Origin: Numida meleagris | Lineage: Eukaryota; Chordata; Aves; Galliformes; Numididae | Assembly: GCF_002078875.1 (NCBI RefSeq) | Contig: NC_034410.1 | Location: forward strand, 40,723,532-40,787,531 | Direction of reading: 5' to 3' | DNA length: 64,000 nucleotides | In this document: one piece after another, positions 46,592-60,975 of the stretch | Position numbering within the stretch: position 1 is the stretch's first letter | How the letters are laid out: every line of letters begins with the position of its first letter | The notes under the pieces: model-generated | Database searches by the model: none | The model's input: the letters and a program-made list of their open reading frames with translations, nothing else | What the model was told of the DNA's origin: nothing | Made by a program: the position numbers and the translations under genes

Positions 46592-47605
46592 TGATTACAA
46601 AATGGAGCCTGATAAATCCTGACAGGGCAGATTTGCAGCTGTACCTCTCCTCTGACTCCTACAATTAATGGCTTAGTACTGTGCTACGGTTAAGCAAGGA
46701 CCAGCTTATACAGCAGCAACAGCACATTAGCAACGTTTATGCAAACGTGCAAAATTACTGCACCCTGCGTAAATGACAAGATCACTCCTTTTTTGGCCAA
46801 AATTTTCTCATCTGGGGCTGTCTTGCCACAGAACAGAGCATTTCTAGCACCAGAGCTTCAGCTGCCTGACAGCGGCAGAAGATGCTGAGATGGGGACCGG
46901 AGCTGGGCTCCGGGCACGTGTGGGCTGCAGGCTGGGGAAGGGACAGTCCCACTCTTTGTCACAGGTTCACAAGAAAAGCGTCACGTAAGGAACACCTTGA
47001 GAAATAGTACCTTGGTAAGCCAGGAAGAGAGATCTGGACCTCATACAGTGCCTTTCTGCTAAGCAAGAGAACTACAGCCTTGCTGTAAACAGCTGCTCAG
47101 ATGGCCTATTTCTTTTCCTGAAGTGCTGGACTTAGAAGATCTCAACCAATGCGGTCTTGTTGATGACAGAGAGAAAACATGCTGAATGAAAAGGCTTTCA
47201 TCTGTCCCTGCACACACAGCTCCCCTAACAGCAATGCAGAGCTGGAGCCCAGCCATGCACACAGATCTTCAGCCCCAGTCCCCACCACTGCACTGCAGAG
47301 CGCTACACCTTTCTGTAACTGACAGACACGTTCTTGGAAGAAAGAATCTGGTTATTAAGCCAGGCGAACACGTCAAGTGACCGATGGAACTGCTTTTGTA
47401 TTTACCTATTAGACTCTCCAGCCAAAGGAAGGTCCTAAATACAAAAGCCACTTACACTAGACTCATACTTAACTTCACAGTATTTTAACAAGGTTGCAAG
47501 TGCTTGACGACTTTTTTTTTTTTTAAAACAGTTTTAAGGCAAAAAACAGATTCTTAAAACAAATGTATTGCAAAGGGGATTGGCAGAGAAAGGAGAGGAA
47601 AAGGG

Positions 47606-47633
47606 ATTTTTTATTTTTATTTATTTATTTTTG
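47606..47633. repeat. TTTA-rich low-complexity tract
   Basis: Imperfect TTTTTA/TTTA repeats; a simple repeat with no attached element body. Confidence 0.85.
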
Positions 47634-50600
47634 AATCTACTCCCTCCAGCCTGTCTGGAGACAGAAATACACACGATGATTAAAAAAAAAAAGCTGTATT
47701 TATCATGATAAATTCTTTTAATTTAAAAAGGTGACTTTGCCCATTTCAACTCAAATGCAATATGAGCTTTTGTTGGAAGCAGAATGCACAGATATACAAA
47801 ATATGTTAAATAACATGGGGAGTATTACTGAGTAATGTCCATCACAGAGTACTCATCTGAGTTAATTCTGAAATAAAGTGCAACAACAAATAATGGTTAA
47901 TACATAGTTCCACATAAAGTCAGGACCAATCTTTTCTTTCATTAAACTTGGTACAGTGTACGTGCCATGCATTTTTAATACCTTTAAATAATTTAGGAGA
48001 AACAGTACAGACTAAGACTGACAGGAAATAGTCTAGGCTCCTAATTTTAGGAAACAACCTATAAATGAAATTTCAGGAGGATGCAACTTCTTGATTAAAG
48101 CAAATTGCTGTTGTCACACCCAGAACAAAAAATGTATTATGTTCTATTACTCTAATTTATCACATTTATTGCTATAATTTAGGAGAGTACTACAAAGACA
48201 ACCAAAGCATCACAGCCCAGGACCTCATCGTGCTACATTATGCCCAGTCACTGCAGAACGGCAACATCCTAGAACTAGAGATATTAAAGCAAAAAACAGC
48301 ACCTTACATAAGCATACATCAGCTTCTGATTTTTTTTACAGGCAGCAGCAGCAAATGCATTTCTGACTCCTTCCATTTTCTTGCTGGATGGCTCTTAAAG
48401 CATCTCTCTCTCCTCCCTAGCCATCGCTCCTGACCCTTATTTCCCACATGCCGGATTTCTGTCCTGCTGCTGAATCTGATGCGTGCGATAGAGCAAGCAT
48501 GCAGGATGCTGATTAGCTCCATTGGCTTTAAAGTTTCCCCAGCCCATTCCTCAGGCAATCTCATCCGAATGCCTATCTACTGGTCGCACATGTGGCTCAC
48601 CTCTTACTCCGGGAAGACCTGCAGCAAATCAGGAAAGCTCTCAGCCCAGATGTCGAAAAGCAGGGACGTGAAAGCCCACCTGAGGCTGGAAACCAAACAC
48701 CAGTGTGTGTTTGTACATCTCTGCAAGCTCGTGGTGGTGAAGGTTTGCTGCCCTGATGAAAAGTGCCAGGCAGGAGCAGGTCTACAGAGGGAAAGTCACA
48801 GCGTGCGAGCTTATGCTGGCAAATAGTAATGCAAATGAGTAACTATACTCACAAGAGCAGCCTCCATAAATCCAGAATCATATTTGTGTTCAAATACTCC
48901 CTCCCACAGATGCAAAGTGCGTGGGGAGACTGAGAAAGTCAGCCGCAAGCAGAAGAATTCATACGACTTAAAGTCATCCTTATTAAAAAAAAATGGTACA
49001 TATTCACTGAAGGAGCTGACAGTTCCTTCAGTCAGTATACTGAGAGACCGAGCTGCTGCAAAGCAGGCCAAAAATGACAGCAGTTTTTCACCCAAGGGGC
49101 TCTCACGTGCTGCTCTAAGCATCCTCCTACCCCTCACCCTACCCCAACTCTGCAGCAGTCTGCTCCTCACCTTCCACTTCACCACTACGCTGCAGCAGCA
49201 TCCTCAGCACCTGAGGTCCTGCAGAGCACATTCAATACCTCAGATAGAGGGCTCTGCAGGAAAGAGCTCCTGTAAGTCACATCTTACAGCTTGCGTTAAC
49301 ACCAGCTAAATTCAGTAGTCCCTCCTGGCTGTAGAATCTCCCCGTGAAGGAAACACACCAATCGCTCAACGAAATGCACAAGTAGTAAATTCTTCCACAT
49401 TGAACACCTTCTGTCCATGAAAAACATTTTATTTTATTTTTTAAAAACCAAACAAAGTCCCATGTAAGCCAGCAGGTGAGAAGTTTAAGTTGTTACAAAA
49501 GAAATTGGATGAGTTATGTAAAACCTTTGAGTCTGGAACTTTTAATCAGTTCATACCACATTCTAAAAGATTATGTAAAATAACTTATCTTGCTACAAAA
49601 TGCAAGCATATTTGAAGAAGTAATCATACACAAGAAGGAATAGATTACAGTACGAATCCGATTTAACTCTACTAAAAGCTAGGAACACCTAATCTACCCC
49701 GGCTTTTACAAACTGAAGCCTAAACAAGAGAATTGCAGCCATTACCTTGTGCCCTTGGAATAAGTTAAAAAAAAAGCTGCTGCAGCAAGGGGACAAGGGT
49801 TTTGCAAGTGGCGTAGGTGCACTTAAACTCAGGCAGGGTACTACCTACACAGCCATAGATTTTATGGGATCCAACTCCTGAATGTACTTAGGCAGGATTA
49901 CTCATGTGCAGAAGGTTAGGCATTTATCTGTGCCTTACATGCAAACCAGCGCCCTATGCATTATTCTCCTCCAAAGCCATGTTGGCACAGCAGCCTTCCT
50001 GCACAGCAGGCAGCTTTGGAGGCGAGCCCACTCACAGCCAAACCCCAGCCATGTCTCACAGCAGAACAGGAGCTCCTCACGGATGTGTCCCCTTGCTTTT
50101 TAGGATGCTGTTTGGTAGCATCCTGAGTACTGGTGGTGGCAAGGCCTGGCACAGCCTTAGCCTGCAGCGTGGAGGAGGCAGGCCCCAAGGCGGCAGTGCT
50201 CTGGGCACTCTCTGCTTGTGCTGTCACTTGCAGATCAGCAGAGCCCTCCCTGCCTGCAGGAACTTTGCTGTCCTAATGCAACTTCCAAAGCGCTCTTACT
50301 TTGCTCATTTTTCCTCTGTTTCACTGCTTCTATCCTTAAGAAAAGGTAGTGGGAAAGCTCTTCTGGTCCTAGGGGAGGAGGGGAACAGCATTTCCCCTTT
50401 TAAAAACCAAATTGAGGACAGAAAATAAATGAAGTGTTGAACAACCAAGCAACTAACTTGCTTGAATCCTATTTTTTCTTTCTACAATGAATACCAATGC
50501 ACACACCTCGTACCTGCCTTCTCCCCTAGTCTTCAGATAGGTACACACTTCCCTTTTCCTCCATGCATGCAGCCCCTGTCCACCAGCCCTTACTCTAATG

Positions 50601-52683
50601 CTCTGAATTTCTCTGCAGTTTCAAACCTCATTAAGAAAAGTCTGCTTAGCAGAAAGAAGCTTCCCTCGTTTCCCTGCCAAATCTCTCCCCCTCGTTACCA
50701 GCCTCAGACACAGAGCACGCGGTACCGAGGGAAGCCGTGACAGATTTAAGGCCCAGCCCCCGATGCCTACGCAGTGCTTCAGACTAGCACTTCGGGACCA
50801 ATATTACTGGGAGGTTCACAGTTTTCCTAATGAACACGGAGTAACAGCATCTCTTTTTTCATCTGAACTCAGCAGCAGAAGGCATCTGACTTCTGGGGAA
50901 AGAATATGTAAGCACTCCCTGCAAGTAACAGCAGAGCTTCCTAAACAGCTTTTCTATAAGCAATACACAGCACAGAGCTAAATAAATCCTTCTTTTTTGG
51001 TCCTCACTTGAGGCGACCTGCGTAACTCGAATCACAGCTTTATTATCTAATAAAACCTCCCATCACACTAACTCAGCCTGTGCGTCCATGCACGGAGATG
51101 GAATGTGTGCACATGGGTGCACGCACGCATCCATATCACATATTCCTGCATCTCACCATCTGGCACTGTTTTGGGGATTAATAAACACAAAGTTAGGTTT
51201 AAAATACCACATACGTGCCCAGGGAAGGAGCACTCTTATTGAACGTTTTAACAACCTACAGAGAGTAGCTGCGAGAAAGGAAGAAAGCTGGCTAAGGCTG
51301 TGCACGCATGTCAGGCACAGAAAATGCACACTGATCAAGTCGGCAGGAGCAGAAAGTTACAGCAATGTGTTTCACGTAGCAGAAGTAACTTGCAAAACAG
51401 TACGATTGATTAAGGCTTGCGCAGGTCTAGAGGAATGGAAATATGATAAATGCTAATGCGACAGAAATGTCAAAATTGATGAGGAATTACACATGCTAGA
51501 GACTGAACAAAAACTAGCTGAGATTAAGTCAGACAAAGATGAAACGCCAGATTGCCTAAAGCTAATTAACTGGACAATTAATGGAATGCCTGCAACTCAC
51601 TCTGATTATTGAGAGCACAGCCTATTTGAGAAAGGACAAAGCTATTTGCAGAAGTCCAGGCTGATTCCCTTACAAGAAGATGCTGGCAATGAGGTGGAAG
51701 AAATTCTTACTCTGGAGATCACTAAGCCAGCTGCTAAGCGCAGTGCGGCCGCGTCACCTGGTACCAAAGCCACACCGATCTCTTCCTTGGGCGGTCATTA
51801 GTGTCAAAATCCAATGCACAGCTCATTTCCAAAGCTGATAATTTGACAGTGATCCTAGGTAAGGAAAAAAAATGTATGTGCCTTCATTGTGCGCAAAGCA
51901 AGGTACGTAGAAGTTGATCCTTAATTTTACCATCTTTTTAAGGAGATCCCTATTTTCTTCTACATCTATGTACTCAAGAGCTAAATGTGGTTCCCAGACA
52001 CTTTTTTTTTTTTTTAACATGATGACACTTCTTAAACCAGCCAGATGCAAATATTTGCTCCCTCATCAGTTAATACAAGGAAATAGTAAAGATGTTTAAT
52101 AAAAATATTCCATTTGCCTCTCTTCAAAAGAACACCCAAAAAAAGCATCTAACTATTTAGGATTAGCCTATCTCTGTGGAATTATCTGAACCTTTCGCTA
52201 TACTCCTGGCCCAGGACTGCATTGGTATCTGGAATGAGAAATACCCAGTATGCTAAAGTACCACGTTTGTAACAGTAAAACACATAGGATCCACATTCTG
52301 CTGGAGACGCAGTATTACATTTTAGCATTTTTTCCCCTTCTAGTTACATCTCTGGCAATACTACGTGTTCACCGCTGTCAGGAAGCATCACATCCATCAG
52401 CCAGGACCCTCTTGGGCAGCAGAATGAAATGGCTGTGGCCCACCATGGTGCTTGGCCAATGGGTTTCCCTGCTGGCAGTCCGTTCAGATACCAGAGGTAA
52501 AGCAGAGCAGCCATCAGCCTGAGCAAGCGTCCAAGCACAAGCTTTGCCAGGGCTGGAAGGGCCAGCAGCAAGCAGCTCCCACCAGCCAGGAAAACTTCCA
52601 GGGCTGGGTATATTCATCTGGGCTCTGACACACATTGAAGCAGTTCATGCTGCTTTCAGCACATGGCTAACACCTTTGCACTG

Positions 52684-52704
52684 TATATATATATATATAT
52701 ATAT
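52684..52704. repeat. (TA)n microsatellite
   Basis: Ten and a half TA units. Likely length-polymorphic; no retrotransposon is adjacent. Confidence 0.95.
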
Positions 52705-55700
52705 TCATTTTGGAGCTTTTTGCATCATTTAACACCTCAACATGTAGGAATTGCCTTGATCCCCAAATGAGGATGTACTTCAGGGCAGGGATCAAACAGT
52801 TGAACCATTCCTGCTGCTGATTTAAATGCACTATTGTTCCCCTAAAAAGCCAGCAGCCACAGGAGAGCACCCGCTGCAGAGCGCATTGCAAGCTCCCACG
52901 CTTCTTGGGACAGACCCTTTGTGGGGCTGACACCAATTTAACACACCATGCCTAGATTAAAACTTTTTTTTTTTTTAATTACAATGTTCATTCCAGAGCA
53001 GATAGTGGATTTTAGCAGAGGGGACAACATCCAGCTTTGCAGCAGGAAAAGCGGCTTTGAATGCATGCAGGAAGGGAGAGCCTGTGCCTTCAAAACATAT
53101 TTAATCTGTCTCTGGCTGGCAGTGGTATGAAGGCACACTGGGAAAGCTGTGCTTCCCATTTTATTCTCTGCAGAAGAAGGGCTGGAAGAGGGAGCAGAGC
53201 AATTCTCAGGGCTGCAGAGCTGAGGCACCAGCTCAGCAACTGGTTTGGCGAGCAGACACAAAATTTGGTGGTGAAACAGCACTGGGCACCAGCCCAAACT
53301 CTGAACTGAAGCAATTTCAGTAGATCCCCAATGAGCTCTGAAAACACACAGAATAGGCTGCACATTAAGCCCTGACTCCCACACGCAGTGGTGACAGCTG
53401 CCATGAGAGGGGTGATGAGCAGACACTTATCCTGCGGTTGCTAGATCTTGGGCCATGCTTGCTTGATTGTGCTATGGGAAGGAAGTTTGTGATCCACAAA
53501 CTCAAAAGGAATTCTTTTCACCAAGATGAAAAGCGCCCTGAATGCTTTTGCTCAATAGTTAAATAATATGCTTTACAAAACATTGTATCTTGCTAACAGT
53601 TAAGGGCTTTACAGGTCCTTAAGAAAAAAAAATAGCATTTCAAACTTCAGACGGGCCAAGTCTCTCTTTTTTGGCTATTTTAACTGATTTTTAGTTTGAG
53701 ATGGATGATTAACATCCAAGTCAGAGTCATAAGCACAGACAAAAACTTCCAGCTTATCAGGTCACACTGGTATTTGAAAAACATTCTTATTCTCTTTGGG
53801 CTTTCGTTTCAGTTTGCCAAAAAATAGAAGTCAGCTTTTTCCCAAGGCAGAATTAACAGGCACAGAATTTCAACACACAGATATGATGGAGGTGAGGACA
53901 AATACACAAGTACAATGAAGCCAGGCTCTGTGCTGAAGTCAAGGCAAGGAGGTGAAAAACAAAGTGCACTGCAGAGTTTCAGGAGGACAAATAGCTGGTA
54001 AGCCTCTCACAGCCACTAGGGTAACCTCTTCTGCTCTTTGCCTGCAAGAATTAAGGCTCTAAAAGAATTTTATTTTCCTTCAAAAAGAGTATGTCAGAAT
54101 ACTCTGCACGGTTCTGCTGACCCCATGGGATGCACAGGAATCGTGCTGATCCATCACGCTGATGCCACTGTCCATCACTGTCTCCCATGTCTGTGCTTTT
54201 AAAGGTTAAGAAAATATATCTTGGTTTTAAGAAAGGATATTTTCCCCTTATCTCAGTCTTAAAAGTAGTTGGAAATTTACAGAATATCTACCTATATTTG
54301 TAGAGGGAAGGCAGGGGTGCATCATTGTTGGACTCCAAGTTTCTTTAGAGGCTGGACAACTCCGACTACAAAGGAAAATCTGTATTCTCCAAAACCTTGA
54401 GGATCTCAACTAGAGGAAGAGGTAACACAGAACACAAAGTTCCATCTTTTCCAAAAATTCTGCCAGAGTGGGCTTCAGAAAGCCAACATTTTTAGACAAG
54501 GTACGTTTTAAACCTCCAAATGGGAGGATAAAGAGGTTACAGGCATGTATTTGATTTAAACGATAAAATCCTACTCATGAAAATAAATAAGGTACACACA
54601 CAAAAGGTGCCCCAAATTATACTCCTGTTGTCCCATTAATCATATTTATTGCAAAAGTCTAATAATGTTATCTTTGGTCCCAGCTCCAGCAGCCCATAAT
54701 TTAACATAAGCACCTTTTTTCAGCATGTGAATTGGGTACTAACACTGTCTCTTCCAACCTCTTTTGTGCTTCTAAATTAGAAAACCCAAATGTCGCTTTT
54801 CTTCAGATATGAAATGCAGTCAAGGTCACTGTAAAATAAAAGAGCAATTAACTTCACAAGCAAACTGTTGTACAGGAGTAAAATGCAGTACTTCAAAAAG
54901 TAGGTAAAACCTAAAAATATTCTTAAAAATTACGTCTCTTGTTCAGGCTAAAATGACAAAACAGCTCCAGAGATTCATGTCAAATCACGGAAAATATCCC
55001 GCCCCCTGCAATTTGTTCGCTGCTCTTTTATCGCTGTGGGGTAGTAAAGCCTGCTGCTTGATAGCTGTGATACTGCAGAAGCTGGCTGCCTCCTCCCCAC
55101 CTCCAACCTGCTCCCCAGATGAGCCCGAAGCAGCTAAGAAACATTAGCACAGAATTTCTCATTTTGTTTCCTCTATCAACTGAATGACAGAAATTTTATG
55201 AATTCCCTGCATAAAATTTTACAAGAGATAGCAAGGACAATGGGCCAGGACAGAGTTGCCCTATCTGAAAACACAAAGAAAGAGCTAACTTTAAGGGTTT
55301 GGAGTTGATAAGTGTATTAAAATACAAAATTATCTTAGCTCTAACCCTTCTCAAGAATCAGCCAAGATTTTATAACTCGGTAAAATTAAATACGTTATCA
55401 ACACACAACTGCCTGCATAACCCAGCAAAGATAAATTATCTCATTATTGCCACAGAAATCAGATGAGGCGTGCATAGTAAGTGACATATTAAATGCAATT
55501 ATAAAACCCTACTGAAGTGATGTTAGTGACCTGACATATGACAAAAAAAAAAAACGAGGCAACCCAGAATTACGGCTGGAAGATGCGCTAATATTATTCC
55601 TACATAGTGTACACCAGATAGAAAAACACTGCCTAGACTTAAGTCAAATCCAATAATCAAAGCAGTTGGAAAAATCTAAGAAGTTATTAAGAGGTAAAGA

Positions 55701-58700
55701 AGGAAATATCTTGAGGAGGAGCTGTGTTACTTGCTGATGCTGTGATCCACGACTGCCCTAATGCAAAGGGACCAGCAAAGCCATCTTCCCACATCACCTG
55801 CCTACATCCCTTAGCATGCTGTAAAGTCACACACAGCGTGAATTCTCTTATTTAGCTCCACAAAAACAAAGAGCAAGGCAACAACACAGCCCAAAGACCT
55901 TGGGGAGGCCCCCATTCCCTTGACTTATCAGCAGTACAGCTGACCTGAGCCCATCCTGACCAGCATTTGTCAGGAAGGTGCCAGAAGCCCCACTGCCTCC
56001 ATCAGTGCCAGTTTACGCTTCTCTCTGTTCTGTTGCAAAGTTTTTCTTAAAACCTAACCTACATTTTCCTTGCCGCAGTGCACTGCTCTTTCTCCTGCTC
56101 ACAACAGACAGATTACAGGTCACTCCCTTCTCTCCAGCAGACTTTTGCACCTGTCAGGGTCACAAAGTCTAGCAAAGAGACCCGATAACAGCTTGAATTG
56201 TTTCAGCTTCTTGTCCTATATCATGTTTTCTAAATTCCTCCTCATTCTCGTTGTTAACCTCTGCCTCCCTTCTGTATCTTTCTTGAAGTCTTATGACCCA
56301 AAGTGGGCACGCAAATATTCTTGCTCAGTCTTTATCAATATCAGCCAACTCTAAAGGATTAATTCATGCATCCAGTGTGCTCACGTCCAAAATCATCTCC
56401 CTGCAGTGGTCACTGGTGACTCGTGTCTAGCTCCTAACACTTTCTAACTTTCAGAGTACGAAAGACACCTTAGGAATCGCCTCCCGTTTGGGCAGCCAAT
56501 TTTCCCTGCCTAACGCCATCCCTCTCGTTCATCCCACACAGCTGCTTCCCATCTGGCTCAGGCCACTTTACTCATTTGCTGGGGACCTTTTCCTTTAGCA
56601 GAATCACTGGGAGATGGGCTGGTGAACCACACAAAGCGCTCCGTCCTGCGAAGTGTACAAGTCACGGAGACAGCAACTTAATCTTAGTGCACTAGATTAC
56701 TAAGAGCAGCTGTATTTTATGTTAGTGCTATATGCTTGATCCAAGGCACAACTGGGAGTACGTAATCCTCCATTCGTAACTGGTCTCCAACACGACACTC
56801 AGCGGGCTAAGCAAGCACACAGCTGGAAGACAAATGTGCAGCCCCAAGCCTGGCGTGGAGTCGGTGTGAAATAACCCAGCCAAGCCCCACAACAAAGAGC
56901 TCACTCCCTGCCCAAAAGCACAATACCCCTTTGGGATGTGATCTCTGCTGGAGACGGAAGCTGCACACAGCCACACCTCTCCTGAAACCCAGCCCTGATG
57001 GTTAGCACAAGTCATCTCTTTTTTTCTTTCCTACTCACATTCAACTTTACTGCAAATGTGTGAAGCAAACTCCTCTCTGGGCCACAGGGAGGTGTGACAG
57101 TGTGCTCCTTGTCCCCCACCCCACCTGCTCGTTATTCCCAAGGCCCAGTGCATACAATGAGGTACAAAGACCTTGACCTTGGGGCTAAAAGCAATCAGGG
57201 TTTTACCACCAGTGCTCAGACACGTGGTAACAGGCATCTGGTTCAACAGAAACAATTCTTAGTTGCATGACTATAAGTCAATCATCTTACACCATAAATA
57301 GCAAGCACCCAAAGAACCCCTTAGAGAGTTCTTCTTGCAAGCAGCTGGCTGCACACCAGAATCTCCCCTTGAGCAGGGACACTTCTGAAGATGCACAGAG
57401 ATTCACCCCAGACATGGTGACACTTGCCAACAGATCCTCAGTAACTGATTTACTAAGCTATACCAGCTTCACTAAGAATTGATCTTAGATCCACTATGCA
57501 CTTCCTACCCTCTATGTAGCAAATAATCAAGGCTATCTAGCCATTTCAAAACGGAAGTTGCTATTATCATTGCTCAAATTACCATCTTTTATCTATTTAT
57601 AACAATAAACATCTTTCAGCCTTCCGCTTACGAGTGAAATGTGCAGTGCTTTAGTCGCCTTGTCAGCCTTTGGACAGGAGGAGGGTCTCTCATTCTGGGC
57701 TGAGCAAAACAGTTGTCTGCTCTATCTGGTACCTGCAGACAGGTATTTGTGAAACATTTTATTTGTGGGAAATCTTAAAAGTAGTAAGAAATCCATTTAA
57801 TATGGTAAAAACTAAAGGTCAATCAACATACACTGGTCCCCGATTCAAACCCACAGCTTTCCACACTCTTTGAGAACACTCTGTTGAGAGCCTCGTTTTA
57901 TACGGAGGAAGAAAAGAGGCTGCCAACACCTGCAGGAGGCAGAGGGCTGAAGTGAGCTCAGGCACTGCCACAACACTCTCCTGTCTTCCTCCCTTCCTTG
58001 ATCTGGGTCATTGAAATAGAAGGGGAAACGTGTGGGGAAAAAACTTGTACTCCTACCTACATTGATAGTAAAGGAGAAACACAAACATGCACATTCTAAA
58101 GCCACCGTCAGAGGATCCAAGGTTTTTGTTCACTTACTAGAATGAGTCAGCTTGAGATGCTTTCCTTCCTTTTAATGCAGCTTTCAACTGTCATAAGCAT
58201 CTTTGTGAGTGGCACCAGTAGGTGTTAGATGTGGAAACAACCACGCTGGAAAAGAGCGCAATGACTTTGAGCACATTGCTTTCCTCTGTAATAAAATAAG
58301 CTGCGGTGTTCACAAAGAATTACTCTTTATCAATTGCTTTACTCAACAAGACAGGCCAATACAATTTCTGTTATTTTTCTTCCTCCATACAGTTTGTTTT
58401 CATTCCTCCTGGAGGTTAGGAAACAAATTACAAAGTGACTGGCTTGAGACCCCATCGTACAGAGGGGGTAACGTGGGTTCATTGTAGGTGAACTGGGACA
58501 CAGCTCTTCATTTTATACATACACTGTAACCATAAAATTAATTGCTTCCTGATTTCCGTTTACTAGTGCCACCAATACAGATACCTTTATTTAGGTGTAT
58601 GTTAATGTGGGAAAATAAAGTAAAAAAAAATAATTCAGCATGTTCAATTCTACTTGTGAGCAGTGTACATATCCTTGGATTTTAGCTTTTGAAGGTTACA

Positions 58701-60844
58701 AAGTTTAACTGGATCCACTTGGTGATCTACTCACATTATCCAGTAAGGATATTTTGAGCCATTCCTTAAAGTCCCTTGTGCTACCCAAGATACAAGTCAA
58801 TGAAATAAAGATAAGGATTTCTTACTGGCTGGAATCAATTTCTGCTGGGAGAAAAGATTGATTTGTGATAAGAATTAGAATGAAGTGACAGGTAAGAATT
58901 TGAGAGGTTTGCGACCTTATTATAAGTTAACACTTTGGAAAAGTTTAAATACAGCCTTTACTTCACACTTTTACATGAGAGGCCACCGCATTGTTCTGCA
59001 GGAGATGGGAACCATGGGGACATGGCCACCTGCCAAGGCCAGAGCTAAGAATGATGTCACGGCCCTGTCCCTTTGGCAGGGACCACCTCCCAGGCAAGTG
59101 GTGCAGGGTAGAGATGTGCCTCTTCTGTACTGCTATCCTGGCCCCACAGCATTGGGAAGGCAGCCAGAGCCCCGCTGAATCCTGGCTTTGTCCTCAAGGG
59201 AGGATCAGCTTTAAGGAGAGCACGAAGAACAGTGCTTGAGATGATGACAGGCCATTATGCTTCTTCTGCAGCAACCAGAACTTACAGCTTGAGATAATCT
59301 GCAAGAGGGGCTGATGATTGCTCCAATTTCCATCCCCTACATCTCACCCTGAGCAAAGCTTTCAAAAACCACTTCTGTCCATCGAGAGGGGCAACCTGAG
59401 GCCACTAGCTCCCAAGGACCGCAAAGGCACAAGCTCTGGGAGCCACCCCGCGGGTGTCCTCAATCTGCCCAGCATCCCCTCACCTCCCCCAGGTGGGAGA
59501 GCAGGCCTGCACCTTCCATGCACGGACAGCTGCATTCAGCTCTGCACCATGTCCCTGCAGCTGCTTCACACCAGAATGGGCACGGGCTTTAAGTCTTTAA
59601 TCTCCGAAGTTTAATCAAACAATCTGCAATAGGTCGACTTTCGGAGGGGAACTAAAGGCGATTCCTTAATTAGATTTAAGAACTGCAACACTTGAAGTTA
59701 AATCATGCTTAGAAACATGGAAATTGAAAAATGATAACTAATGGGATTTACAGATGATTTCCTTTAAATGTCAAAAATTATTATTGCACACAAGTACCCT
59801 AAGGACCTTTCTGTAGGTGTTAAAAATATCCCTCTTAACAGCAGACAATGAGAATATATCCACTTATACGGAAAGATGAACAACAAAGCCTCTGCCAAGA
59901 CATTTTTAATAAAAATAAAGATCCCCAATTATAGACTAGGGCCTGCAATCCCTTCCACCTCCTCCTCCATTTACATCTCTGTACCTTTTTTGCAGCCAAA
60001 GATGCTGTCATGGCCAGGCAATGCAAAGCCACATGCCCTGGCCCTGACCTGCGTAACACTAAGGTGGCCAGCTGGAAGAGGGAACACCAGGTCTGAGCTC
60101 AGCGTCAGGGAAGTAGAGCACTAACATTCTCAAGTATTTGTTCCATCGTACAGTAGCATACAACTACTTCAATGCAAATTTAGTATGGTTCAAAAAATAT
60201 AGGAACTTGACACAAATTAGAAAAGAGGCAGCAAATTTTGGGCTAATCTTCAAGTTGTGGATTTCCTGAACAATGCTAATGATGCGCAGAAATTACCGTT
60301 TGCAGTTTAACACTACTCTACAATGGGTAATTTACAGGATTTTCAGAAAAATAAGCTCTCAAACACTTCTCTCCATGCAGTATCCTTTGTGTGTGTGTGC
60401 ACTTTACATGGGCTCACTTTGCAAGGCTTTGTGTGCTGCGTTTCTTTGCTCACTCATCACTGCAAGATGTTATTCCTTTCCCAACTCTGGTCTGTAGAAG
60501 GTCACTGCAAGGGCTAAATTACATGAGAAAACCAAAGCACCAACATCAGCATCTCTACCAGTGCCAGAACCTGCCAACACACCCCTTGTCCCACTGCAAA
60601 GCTCATCCTTTTTGCAAGCCTAATGTGGAAGCTGCCATGGATGTGATCAAAATTGGACACAAATCCTGAAGTACTGCATTCCACATCAATAATTTGAATG
60701 ACTTTTTTTTTTAAACATCTGAATACAGAGTCTCACAGGGGACTCCAAAGAGTTCTGAAGGCAGATATTTTAAATTTTCTTTCAAGTGTTCATTAACAGT
60801 ATTTACCATGAATTGACTTGCTCAGCAAAGCAATTAGCAATAAA

Positions 60845-60975
60845 TTCAAAAGGTCCACGACTCTCCTGTACTGAGGATTCCACATCTGGACACTGTACTC
60901 CAGGTGAAGCCTCACCAGCACAGAGCAGAGGGGCAGGATCACCTCCCTCAACCTGCTGGCCACGCTTTTGCTAGA
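60845..60975 (-). mobile_element. CR1 LINE internal fragment, antisense
   Basis: TTCAAAAGGTCCACGACTCT, ACTGAGGATTCCACATCTGG, ACACTGTACTCCAGGTGAAG, CCTCACCAGCACAGAGCAGA and CCTCAACCTGCTGGCCACGC are the antisense of the CR1 ORF2 region encoding (R)EVILPLCSVLVRLHLEY and VQMWNPQYRR, visible in minus translation at 60,850-60,990. Both ends are truncated and no 3' tail is present. Confidence 0.9.

Larger units (their letters stand above)
41210..60844. other. 19.6-kb interval without recognisable CR1
   Basis: No CR1, LTR or other interspersed repeat is recognised across the whole interval; only simple repeats occur (T13 at 47,512-47,524; TTTA-rich 47,606-47,633; T14 at 52,002-52,015; (TA)n 52,684-52,704; T13 at 52,964-52,976; A13 at 55,542-55,554). 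The longest frames (155-174 codons at 49,904-50,428; 162 codons, minus, at 52,938-53,426) lack motifs and are not supported as genes. AT-rich conserved-looking patches occur near 46,560-46,790, 47,690-47,990, 54,590-54,720 and 55,320-55,520. Confidence 0.4.

Noticed and set aside
52938..53426. 162-codon minus frame
   Set aside because: Ends in a Lys run created by a poly-T tract; no motif or splice support.
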